Source: Hydractinia symbiolongicarpus
Lineage: Eukaryota; Cnidaria; Hydrozoa; Anthoathecata; Hydractiniidae
DNA: 64,000 bases
Direction: 5' to 3'
NCBI RefSeq assembly: GCF_029227915.1
Contig: NC_079883.1
Coordinates: 5,084,001-5,148,000 of the forward strand
This document shows positions 37,977-48,497 of this stretch, in pieces (position 1 is the first letter of the stretch; each line of letters begins with the position of its first letter). The position numbers were made by a program, and so were the translations under genes. The notes beneath the pieces were generated by a model. That model did not search any database, had not been told where the DNA came from, and worked only from the letters and a program-made list of their open reading frames with translations.

Positions 37977-38918
37977 TTAGGCCCAGGAAATCTTATATCT
38001 TTTCTCACATCTTATTTCACAAGGGACACGCTTTGCTTTCGCGATATTTCATCCAATAATTACCTTAAATATACTGGACGAGTGTGTATTCTACCAACAC
38101 TAAAGGTGAATTTCCATAGAGCAGCGTTTTGCGCCGCTGCAATTAAATCGCCCGGGCGATTTGCTTGTGCATGCGAAATAGACAAAAAACGCCGCTGGCT
38201 CAGAGATTTTTGTTAATTCAACTTTTAAGCGATAGTCAATCAGATCACTTAAAAATAAAATGATTGCATCATTTTTGTTGTTGTTGGTTTGCAGCTAAAT
38301 TTATATTATTATTAGGAATCATACCGACATAGGAAGGATCGTATGACGCCGACGCCACTTTGATTTTCTTAAATGCTCAAAAAACAAGAAGTTTGTTGCG
38401 CATGTCCTGCTGCGGAAGAAGTAGTCCGCCTTGACACTTTCAGCCCCGTACAGATCCCGGCTTTAAAAGTTGTCCCTTGTCAGCCAGCTAAAGGATTTGT
38501 CTTTTTATTTCCTTTTAGTTCTAAGTCTGCTGTAAACATTGACAAGTTATGATTATGTGAATCTAATAGGGTGTGGTAAACAGAAAAAAATTCACGATAT
38601 AATCTAATTTCGCGAAATTTGCGAAAAATTCTGCTTGCGAAAAATTCTAACATTTAAATTAGTAAGGTTGTGATTAACAAACAAAACGATACAACCTTTT
38701 ATGAATACACTGTACTATTTGCGATAAAAAAGGCCCTGAAATATCAGTGTTTTAAAGCTGCATACTGGAACCAAAGTTTCAATCTCATCATTCTATGAAA
38801 GCATTGACATTTTGGAGAAGATGGATTGTTTAAACGTAGAAACACTTGAGAGCTGTATGTGTAAGGCCTTGTCCATCTAATTTTGCCGTTTGCAACTAAA
38901 ACCCAAAATATGTTAGAT
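37977..38918. other. Intergenic, minor repeats
   Basis: 38105-38215 has inverted GCAGCG/CGCTGC-type words and CGCCCGGGCG. 38590-38645 has TTTCGCGAAATTTGCGAAAA words. No gene seen. Confidence 0.4.
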
Positions 38919-40156
38919 TCAAGGGAAATTTCGCGATGACAAGAAATTCTGTAGTTCTTCTTCAAAATCACTTTCTCCATGTTTTTCCTCGTCTTGTTGT
39001 TTAGATACACTTCGCGCTGTAGAAATTAATTTCAGTAAAGTGTTCGTTATTTTCTCTTTTTTCATTTTTTCCGAATCATCTGAGAATCTTTTCGAAACTG
39101 TATTTTTAATATTTTTCTTTTGAATAAAATATATCGGGTTTATTATATCATCAATTTCACTTTTGTTTTGATTTTTAGTGTTTGATTCTCTCCCCTCTCT
39201 ATGTTTGCTCCTCTTTAAAAGTTCTTTAATCACCTCAATTAAATCTTTCTTTCTCTTTCTAATTGCGTTCGGCGATTTCTTCATGTAGCCAAAGTCACGA
39301 GAATCGCTGTTAGTTTGCTCGACCGTTTTTTCGTTCATTGCGTTATGAAAGATATCGGTATTTTTCCTATCGCTTCTTTTGCCATTGTAAACAACTTTCT
39401 GTGCGGCTCTTTGATGGAGAGTGTTCGAAAGTCGACCTTCTTCAGCACGTTTTTCTGTTTCACTGTTTGACACAGCAAGCTAAAAAGATATAGGCGCAAA
39501 TTATTTTCTAATTCATTGCATTCATCGAAAATAACTTGATTTATTAGCACTATATAACCTTCGAAGTAATCAGACTAGATAGTATGTGCAGCCGGAATAC
39601 GATAAAATTTACATGACAATATAGTTGTAAACAAAATATATGTAATTATTTTATGGGAAGACTCTCGCGGAAGGAGAGTGGATGGGTCTGCAAAACCAAC
39701 TAACGATGCGTGATATTTTCCGGCTTATTCCGCCCTCTTATTTTTTTGGTCACGTGACAAAGCAAAGTGTACTTTAACTGTATCTTGATATACCCGGTCA
39801 TATGCCTTTAATAAATTCATTCAATCAATTAATAAAACCGAGTTAACCCGGGGTTCACTAAAATCAACAAAACCTACCTCTTTTAAACGTTTTATATTTT
39901 TATTAATTTGTCGTGTGTCATAGCCAACTTGTGAATCGACTTCAAATTCTGCGATTAAATCATCTAACACGCGTTCAAGCTTGTGAACATCCAAAGGCTT
40001 GGCCTCACACACTGTAAAAATAATGGTAACATGTAATAACCAGAGATACGTAGCCAGTTTGGCAAAGAAAAACAAGGAAGACTTACCGCTTATGAAAGCG
40101 ATCAATGACAGAGCCAAAAATAATTTAAACATGTTTTTAAAGCAACCCTTTATCAT
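38919..40156 (-). CDS. Secreted Lys/Glu-rich protein, unknown family (paralogue 1)
   Basis: Not recognised. Three exons on the minus strand: 40156-40087, 40011-39878 and 39479-38919, phases 1 then 0, 254 aa. Residues 1-28 form a signal peptide (MFKLFLALSLIAFIS core) interrupted by an intron; cleavage is probably near CEA|KPLD. Met9 (ATG at 40132) is an alternative start. Exon 2 encodes an amphipathic helix (HKLERVLDDLIAEFEV). Exon 3 is highly charged with basic clusters (NGKRSDRK, IRKRKKDLIE, SKRFSDD) and no Cys. Residues 95-103 read QKVVYNGKR, and the last 47 residues contain EKITNTLLKLI then DFEEELQNFL. All these blocks recur in the gene at 48.5-51.4 kb, so the two are probably paralogues. 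A strong acceptor (TTTTCTATGTTAG) precedes the ATG by 33 nt. It could be a peptide precursor or a structural coiled-coil secretory protein; function unknown. Confidence 0.75.
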
Positions 40157-40189
40157 GAAACCAACCCTTGACGATGATGCTTGGGATAT

Positions 40190-40929
40190 CTAACATAGAA
40201 AAGAGAAAATTACATATTGGATGACGTAAAAACATACGTAATTTGCTATACATTAAACTATATGAAATGGAACTAATAACAACATCACACTTTAGTGTAA
40301 CCTAATATTCGCACCATAATTACCAGGGCGTTGCTGCTAATTTTTTATTTCATGTAACAGTTGCACGTTCACACGAACGTTGCAAATAAAATTGTTACAC
40401 AAATAATATCCCCAAAAATAGGAAATTATTTTATATTGAATTTGTTTTTCCTTGAGTGACAAGTTAAAAAAACCATATCGTACAAAATTAAGTCGTGCAT
40501 GAATTTTATGTTCATCTGTGTGACCACGTATCTCGTAAATATCTACTTTTAGGTTTCTGGGCTATAGTTTGGCCGGATAGATAACGTGTAACTTATCATC
40601 CCAAGCTTTGTCAGCCTATCAGATCGACGAATAAATTGATTGTTAAACCAAATACTTGTCAGGTGGAAATTTAAATAAACACTAAAAGACGCTCTCACAA
40701 AATATAAATAAAATTGATTATGTTATAATTAGTTTAATAAAAACATAAAAATTATTTATGATGGGAGGGAACAGTTTTTAGCCAAACTACGTCGTTCTGT
40801 GAATAGAGAACAACATACAGACTCCAGGCTTTTAATATTTTAATATATTAAAATATATATTGATATTTGTTACTTGTAACGTGATTAATATCAGACCATA
40901 TGAACAAACCGGCCTTGTGAGTAAACCAC
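40190..40929. other. Intergenic, nothing recognised
   Basis: AT-rich, with no supported gene or repeat. Confidence 0.4.
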
Positions 40930-41059
40930 TTGTCCTACGCATTTCACGCCAGATGTCCCACGCATTACACACCAATTGTCCCAACCATTCCACGCCAGTT
41001 GTCCCGCGTGTTCAAGACCAGTTTCCCCACGTGTTGCAAGTCAGTTGTCCTGCCGGCAG
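40930..41059. repeat. 23-bp minisatellite, ~5.6 units
   Basis: Five consecutive 23-bp units of the type TTGTCCCACGCATTACACG followed by CCAG, and a partial sixth. Units differ by several bases, so the array is old. Confidence 0.85.
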
Positions 41060-41960
41060 TTGAGGCGGGCATCATTGGAAAAAATATGAAACCATGTTCA
41101 GTTATGTTTTTTTTATCAATATTTGTAAACATTTCAGTTTTTGCGTTGGTCGGGAAGGTCTTGCTAGGTTTACAAACGGAAATAAGTAGCGTAATCCTTG
41201 TAATTGATCGGCCCTTGTAGTAAGCCTGTGGTTTCAGACGGTCAAAAAAATACTGTCACACAGCTCCTTATAATATTCTGCTAGTTTAAAAGCGGAAATT
41301 GAGATAATAAAATTTGAATCGGGAATGTGAAATACGGCACAGCTTTTGTAGTTAGTGAAAGATAGGAATTCAAAACAAAGCGTAAAATTTCATACACCAT
41401 GGTTGGGAGAAAAAGAAAATTCTAAATTAAAATCCTCAAACCAATCACTGCACCCATTATATATCCACAATGGTATAAAAGATACATCAGAAAATTTAAA
41501 AGGTACATTATCAACAAATCAGAAAACTTAGTCAATATAGGTATAATTTACTATCTACCTCTGTGTGAAGAAGGCTAAAGAAAATATGGAAATAATGAAG
41601 TAGATCTTTTATCTTAGTAATTGTGTATCTCCGATAAAATTAATTCCTGAAAAAAATTTAAAACAAACCTTTCGTTGGTACCAAACCAGAAAACTGAAGT
41701 AGTGAAAGAAGTTGAAAAATATATAATCGTCGGCATTTCAAACAAGATTATGGAATTCAAGTCATTAAAATATTTTTAGAATGTACCCCGTTCCGCAAAA
41801 AATTATATTGCATAGTGTGAACTAAGCTTTATGAGTCACAATAAGTTAATTACATTGCAGCGCGTTGTTTTCTCATTCTCTTTTGTTTACAAAAATTCTC
41901 TTTACACTTTGCTGCGGTTGTGACTTGAATGTAATTTTTACATTTATCATTTATATAATC
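41060..41960. other. Intergenic, nothing recognised
   Basis: AT-rich, no gene or clear repeat. Confidence 0.4.
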
Positions 41961-42060
41961 CAACCATGTCCCCAGGTCTATTTGTTGTTTAACGGTACTG
42001 CGCTTTCTAACAACCCGTTTCAGGTAAAACAGACTGGGTCGAGCTTGCTATGTAATCAAA
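41961..42060 (+). repeat. Dispersed repeat, one end like MITE family A
   Basis: Begins CAACCATGTCCCCAGG and then aligns with 59304-59398 through ACGGnnCTGCGnTTTCTAA and GGGTCGAGCTT..ATCAAA. Probably part of a longer family A member. Confidence 0.55.
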
Positions 42061-43526
42061 TGTTGTACAAAAAGCTTCGTAACTATTTACGTTTTTTTGA
42101 GACGCAACGTTACGCTACGTCATAAACACGGCTGCCATTTTGTTTTTAAAAATCTATTTTATTTTTAACTATATTTTTAGAACTGCCCACAATGTTCAGA
42201 GTGAAACTACAGAAAGAATATGTTTTACAACGTTGATATTCTTAAATGTGTTCCCACACGACACTCCCAAACAACAATTAAAGAGTGCGAGCAGTACGTC
42301 CCACACGCTTCTTAAAGATACATCTTCTTGATTAGGTAAATTAATTTTAGTCTCAATTATGTATTCTTTATACAGGTTGGTATCAAAGCCGCCATTGCTT
42401 ACTTGATGGTAAAAGACAAGAACCCATGCGAACTAGGTTAAGACGGCTATACTATTTGTCTTCTGATGAGAATGGCTGAACACAAAGCCGTATATACTAA
42501 GGCTAATATTAGCTTTAACTCGTATTTGTTCATTCCGCTTGACACACGTTATTTCTGTATCAAAATCAGGCTGGAGATGCTTTTTTTTTGGATAAAATTG
42601 TTCTTATTAAGTTCTGAAGAGTCTTTAAAAAGCCATAACGCTTTATATTTAGACGGAACCTGAACCAGATCCTGCCCCCGTCTAATCAAGTGGGAAATTT
42701 GATTGGCACAATAAAATCGAGTGATTTTTTCACAAGTTATTGAATATAAACTAAAAGCGCGGCAAATAATTATTAGAATAGTAGCAGTTTTGTGTAAAAA
42801 AAAACTACAAGCTCTTATATTTTTTAATTTATTGTTTATTTATTGTTAAAAGAAAAAAAAGGCTGAATCCAATCTACCATAAATTCTGTTGTAAAAAATG
42901 TTCAAGCATAAAGAAGAATCTTTGTTTTCAAGGAAACTTGTATGTTTTTCGCTTCGCCTAAATGTTCGAGCTGTTAAAACAGTAAGAAGCACATTTAACG
43001 AATTTAGATTTCGTCTTTTACACAATTACACTCTTCCTCTCAGCTTTTGTTTCTTCTGTCCTCATTAATGTTGCTTCTGGGTCTTTAAAAGAGTTTTTTT
43101 GCAATTTGCACAACGTAAGGTGGCATATTTTAAAGAAAAAAAGCTTCTCACATTGTAAATGAAAATAATTTCACAATCCAAGTTTTAGCTACAAACTTTA
43201 TGACATTAAACTTACCAGATTGCTGTCGTATCTGTGAAGTTGAAACCGTGTAGTGATTGTATCAAAGACTATTGTATTGGTTCTGTTAAATTAACAAAAG
43301 AATGGTTGGTTTGAATTTTAATCCACAAAACACTTCGTCAGCCTTTATAAAATCGGGTTTTCTATAGTTGGAATTAGCTTTGACAATTTAGATAGTTAAC
43401 CAATAATCAATATATTAAATTTACTTTGGAGATTTCAGAAGAAGATAAACTACTTTAGAAATCTCGTATTTTTGTCTTAACAGAATACTGATTACTATAT
43501 ACAGTATTATTTCATAAAGTAACCGA
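42061..43526. other. Intergenic, nothing recognised
   Basis: AT-rich; small frames lack any domain or splice context. Confidence 0.4.
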
Positions 43527-43649
43527 CCAACTTCAATCCCAGGCTTTTTTTCTCTTTTTTGATATAAGGGACAGCGAGAGAGAAATATTTATTTCCGGGT
43601 TGTCACTATAACAAAAAGAGAAAAAAATAAGCCCTGGGATCAAGGTTGG
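43527..43649. mobile_element. MITE family A, 123-bp copy
   Basis: The left arm CCAACTTCAATCCCAGGC then TTTTTTTCTCTTTTT pairs with the right arm (inverted) CCAACCTTGATCCCAGGGC then TTTTTTTCTCTTTTT. The arms are about 35 bp. Confidence 0.75.
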
Positions 43650-44046
43650 TAACTAACTAACAAGGATTAGCGATTGCTCATTCGTTGAATATAAGAAGAT
43701 TTGCCACTACTAAGTGACTCAAAACAAACAAAAAGGTGGAGGAGGGATGCATTATTATAAAGGAGGAAAGAGGGAGTGGTTGATAATTTTATTAGAAGGA
43801 AATGACTGAGAGAGTGGGATAGCAAGTGGGGGAATCCAATCCCACTAAATCGAACAAAAACGGTAATAATAGCAGAAAATATAATTGGGCTCAATTAAAT
43901 TTAGTTTTAAATGTTATTTTAAGAGTAAACAAGAAAACCGTCCAGTTTGATCACACATTCGTATTGTACACATACTTTTTACCTAAATATTGTATTGATT
44001 ATGTTTATATATCTCGTATCTATGGCAACGTTCTTGTTTATACAGA
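43650..44046. other. Intergenic, nothing recognised
   Basis: No gene supported. Confidence 0.4.
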
Positions 44047-44299
44047 CCTGCGCGTAGTCTTGTGGTTATGGAGTTCGCTTCGCAATTGCAAGATCCGTGG
44101 CTCGGTCCACAGTGCAGGCATGTTTAGCAAGTGCCTTTACCACAGCTAGGACTCAACCCATGCCATGTGAGGGAAATTGGGTAGGTATTACCAGTGTATA
44201 CTTAATGTATACGTTTCGAACACAGCACCCACATTGATAACAGTGTTTCAAACACTGAAGTGGCTATATCCTGTATAAATATTCGGAATAATAATAATA
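44047..44299 (+). mobile_element. tRNA-derived SINE with (AAT)n tail
   Basis: The head CGCGTAGTCTTGTGGTTATGG (A-box-like part TAGTCTTGTGG) is followed by a B-box-like TGGCTCGGTCCA. The body contains CCATGTGAGGGAAATTGGG, shared with the copy at 46.6 kb, and the tail is AATAATAATAATAG. Confidence 0.75.
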
Positions 44300-45848
44300 G
44301 TTGTATAATTTTTATTTTACTTGAAAATGGGTGTATGACACCCGAAACGTCGTAAAATGTTGTTTTAATTTGTACACATACACATGGATGTCCAAGTTTT
44401 ATCATAAAATATTGTCAATCGAATTTCTAATGTCTCATGTAAAAAGAACTGAAGCGGTTTAAACATTGACACAACACTATGTTGATAAATAATTAAAATG
44501 TATTTATTAAAATATAAGATATACAATGATAAAATTCGGTATAAAATATTAGACCACAAACTTGGAGAAAGAGATGATGACAAATTGAATCATATTAAAA
44601 GTTATGACTATTTTTCGATAACTGAAATATGGCTGGAGAGCACACAACGCGAGTCAATTTCGAACATTATAACATTGTCAACATACAGTAAATAAAACAA
44701 TCATTTCAAGACAATGAACACCCTCATTTGATGCGAGATTTCTCGAAATTCCAATAAAATTTATATCTACTGGTTTCATTATTTTGAGTATGCTGTATAA
44801 AGCTACACGATATTAAGGAAGCAACAAAAAAGCCGCTACACGCAAAAAACAATACATAAACAAAAACTTTTGGTCAATATAGCGCGTTATTTCTGGTGGT
44901 TTTGATTTTGATACTATTCGCGCCCCTTTTAACTTTTCGTTACCACCATGACAGACCGCAGCCCATACCAAATCACACATTTCTACGAATGTGTGAAATT
45001 ACTTCATGACGTCAACATAAATTCATTTTTTATCGTGGCTAACTTAATAAACTATTTTGAAATCAAAATAGCATACTACACCTTATCATGTGTTGTCCAC
45101 AGTCACTCTATATGAGGATTACTTTATTACTAATGTTAACACATGTCATCCGCTGTAATTCTATATAAGGAACACCTAACTACTGATCTTATCAGTATGA
45201 ATGCTTTCCATTAATAACAAAAGTTGGTAAGGGGTGGACATGTCACTGTACACATTGTGTAACATTTCCACGAGTCATGTTGTTATGCATAACTTATTTG
45301 ATTAATGAGTTTTGCATCTTAAAGAAGAATCAAAACATGTTTTCATGTTTACCAGTTTTCTTTCTTCGGCCTCCCCTGAAGCCTTTCTTTTTCCACAGAG
45401 CTGGAGTATTAAGAGACAGGCTGCAAAAGGTAAAGGTTGAGAGATTCAATTATTATTGAGACAAATCTCACGTGTCGACGATGAGAAGAATAATTAAAAC
45501 AGATGATTAAATTGTTACAACGCCGTACATTTTAATTTTCCGTTTTTATGCTAAAAGTACAATTTTTACACTCCCCCGCTTTTATGTTTGAAGTTCCTTG
45601 ACACTGTTTTACTTAGACATTGGATGGATTCTAAACGGCTATAACTCATCAGTAATCACGGTAATTTTGGCGCGGTTGGGACTAGCAAAAGAGATTGTTT
45701 ACTGTCTGGTAAAGTGTTCGATCTAAGCATGGTGATGAGTTCCATTTACGGCTGAGTAAATCTAGATGGTGTAGATCTAAATGGCAAATAGTGGCAAATC
45801 GCTCCTTTCTGTTTAGCATCCAATATATAATGTCTTAGGTTGCTGTGC
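44300..45848. other. Intergenic
   Basis: No gene seen. 45640-45848 directly upstream of a short AAAT tail may be the 3' part of another retroposon, but no homologue could be identified here. Confidence 0.35.
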
Positions 45849-45872
45849 AAATAAATAAATAAATAAATAAAA
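45849..45872. repeat. (AAAT)6 microsatellite
   Basis: Six AAAT units, possibly a retroposon tail. Confidence 0.8.
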
Positions 45873-46612
45873 GGACTATCATAAAATAAGCTCAAAGAGC
45901 TCTGGGGGTAAGTTTGCATAAATGTCCAGTGCCATATATTGATACCCTGATCCCGATATGAAGCTGATGTATAGAGTTAGGGTTAAGGGAAGCAACATGT
46001 TTGTTTATTTTCCTCGTTTACCCCAAATATAAATATGAAATTAATATTAACGGTTTACCGAGAGCAGGATATGTCAGTCGAACTTCTTGCAACCTACAGC
46101 CGATTCTGCAATGTCAGTGTTCTTTGCAATTCATCCGATTTTTGGATAAGCGAGTTTTTGATACATAAGAAATACGCAGAAATATTGATGAAATACTCAT
46201 GAAAAACTTAACAATGAGTAAACCATTTAATGTTATTGCCACAAACAAAAAAATTAAAAAAGTCTCCAAACATAGCACATTTCATCTTCGTGTCGACATA
46301 TAGCAATAACAGAAACCTATTGCAAGATAATTAACTGTAATTATTGCTAAATCGGCTGATTGAAATTTGTGGTCGAAAATGACAGTTTTAAAAGAATTTA
46401 ATATATTCATTAATAGATGGTCATAATCATGTCATTGAAGAAAAATGCGCAGTGGCAGACCTTTTGTTCAATAAATTTTCTTACATCGTTTAAACGTTTA
46501 AAAACTAAATTTGTAATTATTAATCGATTGGAGTTATAATTTGGGGGAAACACTCGGGATAGAGCGTCCATATTTGTTGTTTACAATAAAACCCACGTAC
46601 AGTTTCATTTGT
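45873..46612. other. Intergenic, nothing recognised
   Basis: AT-rich, with no supported gene or repeat. Confidence 0.4.
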
Positions 46613-46976
46613 TAGATAGATAGATAGATAGATGTGCATATTTTACATGGCTAGCCTCACAAATATCGAGGGATATACCCTGTCTATTATTTCCAGGAGG
46701 GGCCATGGCGTAGATGGAGAGTCCTAGAGTATTTAATGCTCATTTTGAGCTACGCAGACCCAATTAGAGCCCGCGCTCTACTAGACAACTCCCGGCAACA
46801 TCCAACGGCCCACACAGTGTGCAATCTTCCCAATTTCCCTCACATGGCTTGGGTTAACCCGGGGCTATGGTAACATTCACTCGCCCATGTTGAATCGCCG
46901 TCAAGAGGAATCGAACCCCGGTCTCCCGCACAGAGTACGAGAGCTATAACCACTAATCTACGGCGCCACGGCGCCA
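46613..46976 (-). mobile_element. tRNA-derived SINE, near full length, (ATCT)n tail
   Basis: On the minus strand the head reads GCGCCGTAGATTAGTGGTTA (A box) and GGGGTTCGATTCC (B box). It continues through GCGAGTGAATGTTACC (shared with 24.9 kb) and GCCATGTGAGGGAAATTGGG (shared with 44.1 kb), and ends in (ATCT)n at 46613-46633. The most complete of three copies, about 364 bp. Confidence 0.82.
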
Positions 46977-48497
46977 CATTTTTGTTTTTTATTTGAGCAC
47001 CGCTCAAAATAAGAGTCCCCATTTATATACGTAACCTTCCAAATTCCCTAACGTCCCAGTCATTTTTGTCTTGCATTGCGTGTATCATAAGAAAAATGAA
47101 TTTATATACAGTCATATATCAATTTAAATGTTAAAATTCTACTTCGTAGGCTCCCTGTTAAGTCTATTACATTTCTTTTTTTTTGTCGTTTCGTCTTGTG
47201 CAACTCAGATCTAACAATAAAGCTTGCCGATAATAAATTTTTTCCACAATGTCAGCTGCTGCTTCGGGAAATGGAATTGTCAAGTTCGAGGACCTTTTTT
47301 GTGACATATATGACATTTTTTGTCACAATACGGAAATTTTTAAACGTCAACACTTTTAGATTTTTGACACTGTCTTTTTTAAAAAATTCCAATGCCTTTA
47401 GTTCAAAAATTGTTATCCACTCCAGTTTTTCGTCATCTAAAAATTCGTCTGACCGAAAAGAAATTGGGCCGACGAATGTGACCCAGTTTCAAGATTACGT
47501 TATTGATTTAGAAAATATCAGAAAGTTGATGACACTAAAAAATGGAAGTCGGTGTCAAATTTGTACGCACTCAAGGATTGCTTATTGAGAGAAATGCCAA
47601 AACATTTTATAAAATTTTAACAAAGTCGCAAAGACTAACCTTAAATTCGTCTAGAGTCAAATTTCTTTTTATCACGTCCCGATAAAATCGACTTTTAGAG
47701 AATTATTCGCCTACAAAAAACAACTTGTCCAACCTCGTTCCCAGAGCAATTCGACTTTTTGATTAGTTAATATCGACAAAGAAGCCACAATGTTGACCGC
47801 TTCGTGCTAACGACTCTAAGGTCAAGATAACCTGAATTTGTCCATACATATTTTTGACTTTCGTTGCTTACGACTCACGAAGTTCGTAAACAAAAAAGCT
47901 CTGAATTGCACCGTTCCATTGAGTGAAAGCTCGGAATGTATTTCGCAGCATTTTTTTGAAACAGCTCTTATATATTGAGCAGTATGGAATTATTTCTTGC
48001 CAAAAGCAAAAACGACTATTTTGATAAACTTCTAACAATATATATATTTTCGTTCTAAGTAAATACAAAAAATATTAAAACGCATAAAATTGTTTGTTCT
48101 GATCTAAAAAACACATAAAAGATCGTAGTAAAGTTGAAAAAATGCTTCGGTATATATAAAACATATAGTCTATAAAAGTTCAACAAAGTAAAAATTATTC
48201 TAAAGGTTAAGAAAAAAGTAACAAAACCTCACCAAAAACAGTTTCTAAAAATATTTTCACTAATGAATAAAAAGAGACCGCGAAATTATAAAATGGAATA
48301 TAAAATTGAGACTAGAAACTTAAAAAATAATGTACAGTATAAGATAAATATAAAACAGATCTTTAACGTGCCACCCGTCATGATTTTTAAAGATGTCTGT
48401 CTTTATTTTGAACAAAATAACTAATTTCTTTTCGTGTTGATAAATATACTTCACATTGTTTTGAAAATAAATAACAAGCCACAATTATACACAGCTT
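46977..48497. other. Intergenic; isolated MITE end
   Basis: 47733-47760 has a lone family A end (CAACCTCGTTCCCAGAGC). A 130-codon plus frame (47196-47588) is unassigned. AATAAA on the minus strand at 48402-48407 is a plausible polyadenylation signal for the next gene. Confidence 0.4.

Noticed and set aside
47196-47588. 130-codon plus frame with a CQIC near the end
   Set aside because: No recognisable domain, and alternative frames are equally plausible; left unassigned.
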